64,000 bases of DNA, taken from positions 186,001 through 250,000 of the forward strand of contig CAKKNE010000001.1 in assembly GCA_918797485.1 (NCBI GenBank). Direction: 5' to 3'. Every line of letters begins with the position of its first letter. Position 1 is the first letter of the stretch. The stretch comes from Pelagomonas calceolata (taxonomy: Eukaryota; Sar; Pelagophyceae; Pelagomonadales; Pelagomonadaceae). The notes beneath the pieces are model-generated. The model had not been told where the DNA came from, did not search any database, and was given only the letters and a program-made list of their open reading frames with translations. The position numbers and the translations under genes are program-made. Of the stretch, positions 44,849 through 54,477 are shown one piece after another.

Positions 44849-46018
44849 CTAAGCTCGTCGATGCGCGATGCCGAGCTGAACACACCCCCTCACCGTGTCC
44901 GCGACCGTGTCCGCATGCGGCCGGAAGGTCAGTCCTAATTCATTTTTGGCCCGCGCGTTCGACAGCGTCGTGCGGGCCTCGAAGACGCGCCGCTCGTACT
45001 CCGTCATCACGCGCGGACCAAGTACAGGCACATGACTCAGCGCCTTCCCAATGGCAAATTTCCAGGGCGGCAGCAGCGGGTCCGCCGTGTACTCGTATTC
45101 GGGGCACGCCTCCGCGGCCACCTTTCCGAGCGACACGGGATTCACGCTCGCGCACGTCTCGTCGTTGCACAGGACGAACCGCCCCCCGTCCAACTCAGAT
45201 GCCCGCTCCACCGCAATACAGTGCGCCGCGGCGACGTCGCGCACGTCCACGAAATGCGCCGAATTCGGATTTAAGATAGGCTTCGGCAGCAATAGATTCC
45301 GCACGAACACCGGCGACGCCTTCGTGTGGGGCTTCGTCATCACGGGCCCGAGGACGATGCCGGGGTGCAGCGCGACGAAGTTTATGTTCTTGCAATGATC
45401 TCTCGCTCGGCGCTCGGCCCGCGTCTTGCCAAAACCATAAGCGTCTCCATTTTTGAGGGACGAGTAGTCGTTCCAGTCGCTTTCGTCGAAGGTTAACGAT
45501 GCCTTGTCGAGGGAAATGACCGCGGCGATGGACGAGGTCAACACGAAGGTCTTGCATGTACTAGGTAAGGACGACAATACATTTTCGACACCATCAACCG
45601 CGGCGCTCGCGATGGACGGGTCCCTCCCGATGACGACGGTGGCAGCCGCGTGGACGACGGCGTCGGCGCCGGCCAGTCCCGCCTCGAAGGAGCCCTTTAC
45701 TCCAAGGTCGCCGCCGTCGACCAGTGTTAATCGATCAGCACCGGGCAGCGCTTGTAAGTGTGCTGCTTTCTCTTTATTGGTATCGCAGCCGCGGACGAGC
45801 GCTCTGACCTCATGCCCGCGCTTTAGTAGCTCTTCGGTGATGTAGGAGCCGACGTAGCCGCTCGCGCCGGTGACGGCCACCGTCAGGTCGCGGCGGCTGG
45901 CCGCGGCGACGGCGCGTCTTGCGGCGCCTCGCAGCAGCACCTCGCCCGTCACTGCTACGGTCAAGTGGCGCCGGCTTGCAGCGACGGCGCGTCGCGATGC
46001 CACTCGCAGCAGCAGCAT
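44849..46018 (-). CDS. NAD(P)-dependent SDR, dihydroflavonol-reductase/epimerase type
   Basis: 389 residues from the ATG at 46018. The Rossmann motif is VAVTGASGYVGSYITEELLKRG near 50-70. HAAATV and VLTSSIAAV follow, then YGFGKTRAE (YxxxK) and LHPGIVLGP, typical of extended SDRs such as dihydroflavonol-4-reductase-like enzymes. Substrate unknown. The N-terminus is odd: RRAVAASRRHLTVAVTG is repeated as RRAVAAASRRDLTVAVTG, so the first beta strand of the fold appears twice and only the second copy has the GxxGxxG loop. Confidence 0.88.
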   Translation of the reverse strand: MLLLRVASRRAVAASRRHLTVAVTGEVLLRGAARRAVAAASRRDLTVAVTGASGYVGSYITEELLKRGHEVRALVRGCDTNKEKAAHLQALPGADRLTLVDGGDLGVKGSFEAGLAGADAVVHAAATVVIGRDPSIASAAVDGVENVLSSLPSTCKTFVLTSSIAAVISLDKASLTFDESDWNDYSSLKNGDAYGFGKTRAERRARDHCKNINFVALHPGIVLGPVMTKPHTKASPVFVRNLLLPKPILNPNSAHFVDVRDVAAAHCIAVERASELDGGRFVLCNDETCASVNPVSLGKVAAEACPEYEYTADPLLPPWKFAIGKALSHVPVLGPRVMTEYERRVFEARTTLSNARAKNELGLTFRPHADTVADTVRGCVQLGIAHRRA

Positions 46019-46365
46019 GAGTGATGTATTGCGCCGTCGGTTCGCAGCCACGGCTGCTCACGTGGTTAGCGATTGCAAAAGTTGTCTCTCGCCGCAGCCT
46101 CGCTTGGTTTCTGGCACGACTTGATGCCTTTGTGCTGAATGCAGCAGTCATAAAGCCAAGCTGCAGAGAGCCATTTTGAGCCATTTTTTGCACGGCAGCG
46201 CTCGCCCCCGCTAGAGCGGCGCTCGCCATCAGCCTTGCGCATCGCTCGAGTACGTGCGACTGACGCCTTAAACGGCACGCCGCGCCCGCTCGCGTGCTCC
46301 AATTGACCTTGTGCAGCAGCACACGCGTAGCAACAAGCGCGCGGCACGCACCGCGCTCACTAAAA
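46019..46365. other. Divergent promoter region
   Basis: Between the SDR and the J-like gene. Contains GAGCCATTTT twice in a row (46168-46188). Nothing else is seen. Confidence 0.4.
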
Positions 46366-47694
46366 ATGCTCCGCCTGCTCGTCGCCGCCGCAGCGATCAT
46401 CGTAAACCATGCGGACGAGACCGTCACCCTGAAACGGGACGCGCCGCCGGCCGAGGACGAGCCCGAAGTGCAGGCGTCGATGAACTCGCTGGGCGGCGCC
46501 TTCATGCCTGCTGTGGGAGAGGACTACGAAAATGAAGCGGCGAAGGAGGCCGAGCGTGTTAGGCTGTCCCAAGCGGCCGAGCAGGCGGAAGCTCGCGCGC
46601 GGGCCGAGCACGCGCAGCGCTTGGAAGAAGCCCAGCGCCAATACGCGGCCCAGCAGCAGGCCGCCCAGACCGCGGCGTTGGAACGAGCCAAGGCCGAGGC
46701 GCTGGCGCAGGCGGAGGCGCAGGCGGCAGCGAAGGCCGAGGCCGACGCCGCGGCGGCGCAGGAGGACGCGTCGCCCGAGACGGCGACGCACACGCCGATG
46801 CACGCCGAGGCGGCGGAGCTCGCGCAGGCCTACGCCGCCGCGGCCGAAACGCTCAGCGGCATTAGTGGCGAGGAGGAGGAGGCTGCTGAAGAGGCCCCCG
46901 CGGCAGAGGAGGCCGCCGACGAGGCCTCGCCGGTGGAGCAGGCCGCGGCCGCCGAGGCGCTGCGGGCGGAGAACGCCGCGCGGCTCCGCGAGGCCGTCGC
47001 GCAGCAGCAGCGGCAGCTGCGCGAGGCCGAGCTCGCGCGCCGCGCCGAGCAGCAGGCGACGCTCGCCGAGGCGCAGCAACAGGCAGGAGTGACCACCGAC
47101 GCGTTGCGCGAGCACACGATGCCCATCAAGCAGGAGCCGCGGTCGCCGCTCGAAAGCGACCTCCGGCCCGCCGACGCGGCTCAGTTAAAGGACATTTATC
47201 AACGGGACCAGAAGTTGGCCGAGATGCGGTCGCGCGCGCAAGTCGATCCTTCGACAGAATTAAGACGGGCCCAGGCCTGGGCCGAATTGCCGGCGCGGGA
47301 GCGGCGGAGCTGCGCGGCTGAGGTTAGTAGGATCACCAAGAACTACAAGCGCGGCCACTACGCCGTGTTAGGCCTTCGCAGAAGCGCGTCCCAGATGGAG
47401 ATCCGACAACGCTACCGCCAGAAGGCGCTGCTCGTGCATCCCGAGAAGAATCCGTCGCCCGACGCGCGCCTGGCCTTCGAGCAGCTGCGGGAGGCGGGCG
47501 AGACGCTCGCCGACGACCGGTTGCGCGACGCCTATGACAGAAAACTGCAACGGCAGCAGGAAGAGAAACTTGATCATTTCAGGGGGGAGGTCTTGGCGTT
47601 TGCGGAGACGTCGGCGGAGTACCTCCAGGCGCGGCTGCGCGAGTTTCCCCGGGTCTTGTACGGGGCGGCGGCGGTGTCGTTCCTGCTGGTCTAA
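46366..47694 (+). CDS. J-domain-like membrane protein with HPE instead of HPD
   Basis: 442 residues from the ATG at 46366. A signal peptide (MLRLLVAAAAIIVNHADE) is followed by about 250 residues of Ala/Glu/Gln-rich coiled coil. The J domain lies at about 345-405 (HYAVLGLRRSASQMEIRQRY, KALLVHPEKNPSPDARLAFE). HPD, needed to stimulate Hsp70 ATPase, reads HPE. The C-terminus is hydrophobic (VLYGAAAVSFLLV). Probably an ER or plastid-ER membrane protein; with HPE it may be a J-like protein that no longer activates Hsp70, or a conservative variant. Confidence 0.8.
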   Translation: MLRLLVAAAAIIVNHADETVTLKRDAPPAEDEPEVQASMNSLGGAFMPAVGEDYENEAAKEAERVRLSQAAEQAEARARAEHAQRLEEAQRQYAAQQQAAQTAALERAKAEALAQAEAQAAAKAEADAAAAQEDASPETATHTPMHAEAAELAQAYAAAAETLSGISGEEEEAAEEAPAAEEAADEASPVEQAAAAEALRAENAARLREAVAQQQRQLREAELARRAEQQATLAEAQQQAGVTTDALREHTMPIKQEPRSPLESDLRPADAAQLKDIYQRDQKLAEMRSRAQVDPSTELRRAQAWAELPARERRSCAAEVSRITKNYKRGHYAVLGLRRSASQMEIRQRYRQKALLVHPEKNPSPDARLAFEQLREAGETLADDRLRDAYDRKLQRQQEEKLDHFRGEVLAFAETSAEYLQARLREFPRVLYGAAAVSFLLV

Positions 47695-47724
47695 GTCTAT
47701 CTATATGGGTCTTCGCGTATCCAG

Positions 47725-47743
47725 GCTAGTAACTCTCAGCTAG
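47725..47743 (+). promoter_or_regulatory. Possible shortened palindrome copy
   Basis: GCTAGTAACTCTCAGCTAG has the same GCTAG/CTAG arms but a different core. It is 34 bp upstream of the ATG at 47777. Weak. Confidence 0.2.
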
Positions 47744-47776
47744 ATAGTGCCTCGGCGACGCAGACGCGACACGCTG

Positions 47777-50299
47777 ATGGACGCGAATCAAAGAAAACAA
47801 GGCCGAATAAATAACACCGCAGCTGCTATTTCGGCTGGCACCCTCGGTGACCCGAGCCAGGACCCTAATCTACCCTGGCAGCCCACTCGACCCTATGTAG
47901 ATGCTCATAATACTGACGCGGACGGCCAAAGGGATGCGCAAAACGAGGCATGGTTGGCCCGGGCGCGGCGAGAAGCCGACGACATCTACGACTATTCACA
48001 ACCAAGCAACCGACCGCCGCATCGGTGGACCGACGACGAGGAGGCCGCGCTCCTCGCCGTCCTGCGCGGCGGAGATTGCTTCAGCAGTCACGGAATAGAT
48101 TTTAAGCGCGTCGCCGCGCAGCTCAATTTCGACGTCGACTGGCAGCAGTGCTCGAATCGCTGGCAGAGTCATCTAAAAGACACGACCGACGGCAGCGACG
48201 CGCTCGCGGCGGGGCGCGCTGCGAGTGGGACCACTGCACCTACTGCCCCTTTTCAGTGGACGGCGGCGAAGGACGCCGCGGTCTTGGCGCTCGTGGGGAG
48301 CGGCGTCGGCGTGCAGCCTCTGAGAGCTGGTGGTGCGAGGGTAAGTCACAAGGCCGTCGCCGAGCGGCTCGACTTCGTGGTCACGGAGAGGCAGCTCACG
48401 GTTCGGTGGTGTGCATTAAAAAAAAAGAAGGAAGGCCGCGCGGCGCTCGTGGCGGGCCTCGAGGCGGCCAAGGCGGCTCCGGCGGCTCCGGGGCGGCGCC
48501 GGGTGGCCACGCCCGGCGTGCCGACGGCGTCAAGCGCCGTGCCGCTGCGCAAGGGTAACTGGGACGCGCCGGAGAGAAGATACGCGACGATGATCGCCGG
48601 GATGTTCGTCGAGGGGCGGCTCGAAAATTGTGCGGACGGCACGATGCTGTACGCGCTGCTCGCCGAACGGCTGTTTCGCAAAGAAGGTAGTGTCAAAAGC
48701 GGAAAGAAGAAGTTCACGAACGTCACAGGGATCAGCAGTCGCGCCTTCGTCCGCACTGGTGCTCTGACCGACGAGGAACGGGCCGAGCTGGGCCGTCTCG
48801 AGACGGCGTTCCGCGAGTCGTTCGACGCGGGGCAGCGCTGGGCGCTCGCGGTAGCCGACGCCGAACCGACGCCCGGCGCCGCCGCCGCCGCGACGGACGG
48901 CGCGCGCGCGGTGTGGCCGCGCGTCGGGGCGTGGAATCAGGAGGAGGACGCGCGCTTGGTGACGCTGGTCGCGGCGTTCGAGGCGGGCCGCGCGTCGTGC
49001 TCGCCCGGCGAGACGCTCGAGACGTTTCTCAGTAGGGAACTGGGGTGCTCGAGGTACCGAATAGCGCTCAAGTTCAAGGGCAACGGCGAGCACGGCACGG
49101 AGCTTGACGGTCGCACCTTCGCGCCCAACGAGGGCGACGCGCGCGACGCCGACGCCGCGGTCGCCATGGAGGAGGACGCGCCGACGCGGCCCGGCACGCC
49201 CGCGCCGCCGACCGCGCCGTCTCCAGTCCCTCACGGCAACGCGACCGACGCGACGACGCCGCCGGGCGACGACACGCCCATGGCCGAGGCGCCGGCGGCC
49301 GCGGCCGCGCCGGCGCCTGCCGCGGCCGCGCCGGCGCCTGCCGCGGCGCGTCGCGGACGCGACGCTGCGCCCCTCGCTATCGGACGGCTGCTCCCGCCGC
49401 CACCGCCCAAGCCACGGCGCGGGCCGCGGCAACCGAAGGTGTCAAACATGCACCGCGAGTTCGTGGAGGCCTTCAATTATGCGAACGAGGGCCTGGAGCT
49501 TTTGGACGTGGATCCCCTGTCGTGGCCGGCGTCGCCTGGCGCCTTCGTCGGCTTTAATAATGAGAGAGCGCTGGAGTCCGTGCTGCTCGGCGTGCAACAG
49601 GTCGTGGCGACGGTTCGAGGAGGCGTCGTGCGGCCGAACGACCCCGAGGTGCTGCGAGTGATGTACGCGAGGCTGCGCCGCGACCACGAGGGCCTGCTGC
49701 GCGCGGCGTTTAACGAGATGTTCGGGCGCGAATTGAGCGACGTGGACTACGAGGGCATCGCGGAGGTCCACGAGCTGATCGCGGTTAAGCAGGAGACCGC
49801 GTACTCGATCGGGGCGCTGGCGCTGGTGCACGGGGGGATCACCCCTCTTTTCGAGGCGTACCCCGAGACCTGGAGATCGTACTTTAGCGGCCGCGCGTGC
49901 ACGAAAGCGGTTGCTGATCACGTGGGCGGTTTGATCCCGAACGTCTCTGGGCGGGAGTTTGGGTCGCTCATGAACCATCGACGCGGTGACGGCGATGGCG
50001 ACGTCATCCAACGCGACGAAGACGCGCCTGCTGCGCCCTTCGCCGCCGCCAACGACGCCGACGACGCCTCCGCTGCCCACGACGACGACGCGCTCGTGGA
50101 CGACGACCCCGCGAGCCGGCGGGAACGGGTCGCGGAGTTGCGGGCCATCGCCACGCGTGAGTTCCAGCTCTGCGACGGCATTAACGCCCAGATCCGACAC
50201 CTACAAATAGAGATCCAACGCCTCGCTGGCGAGCACGACGCGCGCAAGGCGCGGGCGCAGCGCGCGGTGGACGACGCCGCCCGGCTCGAGAGTCGGTGA
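47777..50299 (+). CDS. MYB/SANT-like domain protein
   Basis: 840 residues from the ATG at 47777. Three SANT-like modules are visible: RWTDDEEAALLAVLRGGDCF ending CSNRWQSHLK near 85-140; FQWTAAKDAAVLALVGSG ending LTVRWCALKKKK near 155-225; and AWNQEEDARLVTLVAAFEAG near 390-440. A Pro/Ala linker (AAAAPAPAAAAPAPAA) joins a globular C-terminal region (MHREFVEAFNYANEGLELLD..). A closing coiled coil (INAQIRHLQIEIQRLAGEHD) may dimerise. Likely a nuclear DNA-binding protein; targets unknown. Confidence 0.75.
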   Translation: MDANQRKQGRINNTAAAISAGTLGDPSQDPNLPWQPTRPYVDAHNTDADGQRDAQNEAWLARARREADDIYDYSQPSNRPPHRWTDDEEAALLAVLRGGDCFSSHGIDFKRVAAQLNFDVDWQQCSNRWQSHLKDTTDGSDALAAGRAASGTTAPTAPFQWTAAKDAAVLALVGSGVGVQPLRAGGARVSHKAVAERLDFVVTERQLTVRWCALKKKKEGRAALVAGLEAAKAAPAAPGRRRVATPGVPTASSAVPLRKGNWDAPERRYATMIAGMFVEGRLENCADGTMLYALLAERLFRKEGSVKSGKKKFTNVTGISSRAFVRTGALTDEERAELGRLETAFRESFDAGQRWALAVADAEPTPGAAAAATDGARAVWPRVGAWNQEEDARLVTLVAAFEAGRASCSPGETLETFLSRELGCSRYRIALKFKGNGEHGTELDGRTFAPNEGDARDADAAVAMEEDAPTRPGTPAPPTAPSPVPHGNATDATTPPGDDTPMAEAPAAAAAPAPAAAAPAPAAARRGRDAAPLAIGRLLPPPPPKPRRGPRQPKVSNMHREFVEAFNYANEGLELLDVDPLSWPASPGAFVGFNNERALESVLLGVQQVVATVRGGVVRPNDPEVLRVMYARLRRDHEGLLRAAFNEMFGRELSDVDYEGIAEVHELIAVKQETAYSIGALALVHGGITPLFEAYPETWRSYFSGRACTKAVADHVGGLIPNVSGREFGSLMNHRRGDGDGDVIQRDEDAPAAPFAAANDADDASAAHDDDALVDDDPASRRERVAELRAIATREFQLCDGINAQIRHLQIEIQRLAGEHDARKARAQRAVDDAARLESR

Positions 50300-50593
50300 G
50301 GTGGCGGTCGGCGCGCGGACGGCACGAGGCTACGGCGTACTGGCGGTCGTGGACAGCGAGTCCATGCGGTCCAACTAGTTATGCTTTAACTGTGCTTTTT
50401 CTGTATCCCGACAATTTGTTTTTCGGGCGTCGCTACCGAGTGTTCCGACGCGTATTCGCCTGCGCGGACGCGTGCGGGCTCGCCGTCCGGGCATCGCATC
50501 GATAGCCTTGGCATTGGCCTTATTTGTGCCTCGCTTTTTGCGCCTATCGTCGCATCGTCGGATCCGCGTAGTGCTCGTAACTATTTGCCCGCG

Positions 50594-52049
50594 ATGCCGA
50601 AGGCGAGCGGTGTGCCGACCTTGCGCGAACGCGCCGCCCAGACGTCTCCAATGACTCGCCGGAGCGGCGGCCAAAAAGCACAGCGACGCGACGAAGACCC
50701 CAACAATTCGGCACGCAAACAGAACGCGGCCGAGACGGGCGACGCCAACGCCTTCAAAGGCCGAAGGCTCGACCTCGACGGAGATGACCAGTCGTCGTCG
50801 ACGTCGCGGCGGGTGCCGACGGTCGCCGCCCCGACGGGTGAAAAAGCGGACACGTTGGCACTCGGCTGGCCGGCGCTGAGGGACAAAGTCCATGAATTCG
50901 ACGAACAAGTCGACGCCGCGGGCACGCGGTGGTATCGAGTCAGAGCGCGGAGCAGCCGTCACACTTGGTATGACCGCTACGGTAGAAACGCCCTCTTTCA
51001 GCCGAGCCAGGACGAGGCCGTGCGGCAGGCGCAGACAATCTACCTGACCAAATGCGCCGAGAGCGTCTTCGCCGATTGCCCCGTCGCGAAGGGTTTGCAC
51101 GGCGACGTGCAGGTTCGGTGGTTGCGCGTCAAACCTCCGCCGCGCGACACGGGACTCCGCTCGGCGCTTTTTGAGGGACCGGATGGCGCCGTCCGGCGGC
51201 TCAAGGACGGCGGGCTCGCGTCCGCGGCGACGAACCTCAGGACGTCGCCGGAGCAGCTTGAGCATTATTTGTCGAAGATGGGCGACGACAAAGGCCACGT
51301 GGCGGCCTTTGTAGAGTTTGTGGGACGGGAGTCGCCGGACAACGTCCGGGCCGCGCGTTGGGTCCGCGAATATGATCGAATGGAGATTATCCGGGCAAAA
51401 AGCGCCGCCAAGGCCAACATGCGTTTCGACGAATTGCGGGCGAAGCTGCGCGAGAAGGAGGCGGACGTCGCGAAGGCTCTCCTCGACGACGGCACGCGCA
51501 TCCTGCCGTACCGCCCGGAAAGTCAAGGCGAAATTTCGTGGCTCGGGCATCCGAACCACTTCGCGCGGGAAGTCCTCGCCGCGTGGCGCGCGTCCGACCT
51601 CGGCGCCGCCAACCGCGGCGCGCTCACGAACGCGCGCAAGTCCGAAATTCGGAGGGAGCTCGAGGAGACGGGGATGCTGGACAAATTCGTTCGTCTCAAA
51701 TTCCCGTCGCTCGTTCCGAGCTTCGACGCGGACCCTCAACTGCTACAATTATTTGTAGAGGCGGTCCACGTCGACCACATCGTAAGCAGCGGCTGCGACT
51801 TCGACGAGAACCTGTGGTCCGCGGCCCGCGTCTGCAATCGACGCCGATTCGACGGGGCGCGCTCGCGGCCAGCCTCCGACGCTTCATTTTCTTCCGCGCA
51901 GGCTCGAGATGGACAGGATCAACGAGTGGTTCGGCGAGAACCGCGCGATGCCGCTCAAGCGCGAGCGCGTCGGGGACCCCGTCTGGGCCCGCGCCGTCGC
52001 GGTTTTCAACCGCCTTGTTCGCAAGGAGGCCGGGGTCTTCCGCCTCTGA
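50594..52049 (+). CDS. HNH-nuclease-like protein
   Basis: Exons 50594-51813 and 51902-52049 give 455 residues. After a low-complexity start, a segment near 105-175 (TRWYRVRARSSRHTWYDRYG) resembles a plant-type DNA-binding fold. A helical middle follows. Near the C-terminus VHVDHIVSSGCDFDEN plus LLEMDRINEWFGENRAMP fits an HNH motif, with catalytic His in VDHI. The long antisense frame at 50375-51739 was judged a shadow. Function is unknown; domesticated homing or restriction-type nuclease descent is possible. The intron model is a best fit. Confidence 0.55.
51814..51901 (+). other. Intron in HNH-like gene, introner-like (best fit)
   Basis: 88 bp, GTGGTCCGCGGC to TTTTCTTCCGCGCAG with a good pyrimidine tract. 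It contains AATCGACGCCGATTCGACG. The donor choice is less certain than the acceptor. Confidence 0.5.
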
Positions 52050-52777
52050 ATTTTTTTTAGTAAGAATCTGTTTTCAACCAGTCTCCGTGCGACGTCGACT
52101 ACGTCCTCGCACACGTGCGGGTTAGCGCGGGGACGGGGCCCTTGGGTCTTGTATGTTCGAACGAGGCAAGGTGAAGGCCTGGGACGCTTCGTTAAAGCCG
52201 CGTTTTCTTGGAGGGCGCGGGCGTCTATTCCGACGAGGTGGTTTTGGAGCGGAAGCGACGGGACGTGGAGCTCAGGCGGGTAGGTCTTTAAATAGGCGGG
52301 TCCTAGGCCCGGACCCGGTGCCAGTGGTCCCTGTGCCGGCTCATAGGCGTCCCGGAACCGTCTCTTGTTCAACTTTACGAAAAGCTGAGATACTAGCTCT
52401 CAACGGAGCTGCAGAGAGGCAGGCGGTGGCCTACCTCCCAGCGGGCCGCTGGGCTAACCTCGAAGGCAGCGTACACGCGTACTGCAGCCTTGAGGCCCTA
52501 GCTACGAGGCTCAGCTTTCCTGCTGCAAATTGCGCTGCCAGCGCCGCCGCACAGCCATACTGAAGGCCAGCGCGCGAAAACAGCCAGCGCCCCCGCGCGA
52601 AGCACCTACGCGCCCCGAAGCGCCGAAACGCCCGTGGAGCTCCCCTCTCGCTCCACGTAAAACTAAACACGGGCCATAGTAACAAGCAGCGCCTCGCGCG
52701 CCCGCCGAACAACCGTGGAGCGCCTCGCGATCGACCACAGCGTCACGCCGCCGTCGATCGGCGGCTCGCCCGCCGAG
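52050..52777. other. Intergenic region
   Basis: 728 bp between plus-strand genes. Frames on both strands (e.g. 52153-52563) are open through GC bias and show no domain. An upstream GTG frame extends the HAD protein, but ATG at 52778 is preferred. Confidence 0.4.
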
Positions 52778-53478
52778 ATGGACGGCAGCCCGACGTTTGA
52801 TGGAGGCTACAGCCCCGCGTCGCTCGACGGCGCCGCCGCGCTCATCAGCCCGGACGAGGCGCAGGAGATGGACTTTTGTCGGTCGCCGAGGGCGTCCTTT
52901 GGTTCTAGGCGGTCGTCCCAATCCCCTACGGTCCTAGATGACGAGGACGACGCGCCGCGCTGCGTCGTGTTGGACTTCGACGGGACGCTGTCGACGCCGA
53001 AGTACGTTGAAAGATTGCAGAACTGGGCCGTCTGCGACAAGGAGGTCTTGATTTCATCCTTGACGGACGAGGAGATTTGGGCGAACGGCGGCGGTGTCCA
53101 GCGCGTCGAGTTAATGAGACAGATGCTCGAGACGCTCCAACGCCAGGGCTGCGCTCTGTACATCGTGTCCCTGGGCTTCACGGGCGCGATCCGGCGCCAC
53201 CTGGACGTCTGGGGGCTGTCCTCCTACTTCCCCGAGTCGCGCGTCTTCGGCCAGGACTCGCCTTTACTAATTGAGCGGGACTACGTCAAGGCGGCCTTGA
53301 TCGAGAACCTCATGGCGCGGCGCGGCTGGGCCTTTGGCGATGTGCTGTTCGTCGACGACAGCCAAAAAAACATTTCCGAGTCGACCGCCCGCCGACGTGC
53401 GCCACCTACACCGTCGCCGAGAGCGGCCTCACGGAACGCGACATGGGCGCGGTCTGCGCGGCGCTGCGCGGCAGCTAG
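52778..53478 (+). CDS. HAD-superfamily phosphatase, one frame break
   Basis: About 233 residues. A Ser/Asp-rich N-terminus precedes motif I (CVVLDFDGTLS, nucleophile Asp), a cap with LMRQMLETLQRQGCALYIVS (motif II Ser), and motif IV VLFVDDSQKNI. Past this the frame changes: the following CATYTVAESGLTERDMGAV is in another frame, and a single added G near 53385 (GAGTCGAC to GAGGTCGAC) would join them. The stop would then be at 53476-53478. A one-base call error is as likely as a lesion. Substrate unknown. Confidence 0.75.
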
Positions 53479-53777
53479 CTTTACTCCCGGAAGTCGCGCC
53501 TATGACGTCCGTTGTGGCCTACTGGGTAGGTTACGATGGACCGAGGAAACCCGCACCCGCAACTTCCCCCGCCACGACGAGGAGCACCGTCCTGGCGGCC
53601 CCAATTCGAACACTTAACCGGCGCCCAAGTCCCCGGCGCCCCGAACGCGCTCGCGAGAGCGTTATTCCGGTGTGTATGCCCTCCCCAATCAAGGCCGGCG
53701 CCGACGCGTCGCGAGCCTAACGTCAAACCAGTCTATCTAGAGCCTCGTCGATGGCGTCGAGGGGGACCCTGGTGTAT
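53479..53777. other. 3' intergenic region with short direct repeat
   Basis: TATCTAGAGCCTCGT occurs near 53733 and again near 53773, the first followed by CGATGGCGTCGA (introner-like). Confidence 0.45.
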
Positions 53778-54110
53778 CTAGAGCCTCGTGTCGCGCGCGT
53801 CGTCGATGCGTAGAGGGCCCCGGCGGCGACTTAGGTTAACTCGCCGCGCCGGACCGGCCGCCGCGGACATCTCCGCGCTCGACCGCTCGACGGCCATGCC
53901 CACTCCAGTCCCCGCGCCGAAGAAGGTGATGGCCCACCGCGCCGTCCGGCCGCGGCTTAATACCAGCGACGCGGCCAGTCCTATCATCGCGCCAGCGCCC
54001 GAATTAAGGACGACCCGCTCCAGTAATGTATCCCAGCGCGCGCTCATGATGAGCTCGCTCGGGAGCGATTTCTTCGCGGGCGGCGCCTTTTTGGCGGCTT
54101 CGTCCGCCAT
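53778..54110 (-). CDS. MICOS complex subunit MIC10
   Basis: 110 residues. The core SARWDTLLERVVLNSGAGAM and IGLAASLVLSRGRTARWAIT form two membrane segments with glycine motifs (GAGAMIG and GAGTGVGMA), the oligomerisation signature of MIC10, which bends the inner mitochondrial membrane at crista junctions. The RxxRxW turn between them is also typical. The tail after ERSSAEMS is longer and more basic than usual. Confidence 0.85.
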   Translation of the reverse strand: MADEAAKKAPPAKKSLPSELIMSARWDTLLERVVLNSGAGAMIGLAASLVLSRGRTARWAITFFGAGTGVGMAVERSSAEMSAAAGPARRVNLSRRRGPLRIDDARDTRL

Positions 54111-54477
54111 GGTTTCGACCTATGCGTTGCGTCGCCGACGAGCTGTCGCGAGGTGTTGCGAAGACCGCGCGCTACGTCGACGGCGTCGGAAGTGTCGCTA
54201 TGTGATGCGAGGACCGCGCGCGCCCGGATCCTGGGTCTGGGTCCAAGGGCCACCACTCGTCAGCGAGCTGGGTTTAGAGGCCACCACTTGTCAGCGACGG
54301 GCTGCAGTGTGGATGAAGGTGTTCAAACGAGCAGCGATCGGCCCGTAGCACGTCCACGCCCGTCGTACAAAGTCTGGCAAGCCGGAGAGCTAGCGGCAGT
54401 GAGACACTAGCAAGCGGACTCTCCGTCGCAAATCGACTTGAGCGCAGGCCCAGGGCACTTAGCGCTCGTCAAAAACC
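54111..54477. other. Divergent promoter region
   Basis: Between MIC10 and SND3/PHO88. Contains CGTCGACGGCGTCGG near 54177 and palindrome copy 6. Confidence 0.45.
54389..54411 (-). promoter_or_regulatory. Recurrent promoter palindrome, copy 6
   Basis: Plus strand GCTAGCGGCAG then TGAGACACTAGC; reverse complement fits the consensus. It is 67 bp upstream of the SND3 ATG. Confidence 0.5.

Noticed and set aside
50375-51739. 454-codon antisense frame opposite the HNH-like gene
   Set aside because: Its protein is Arg/Val/Ala-biased with no domain, and it mirrors the plus-strand frame that carries HNH residues and a splice model. High GC makes long antisense frames common here.
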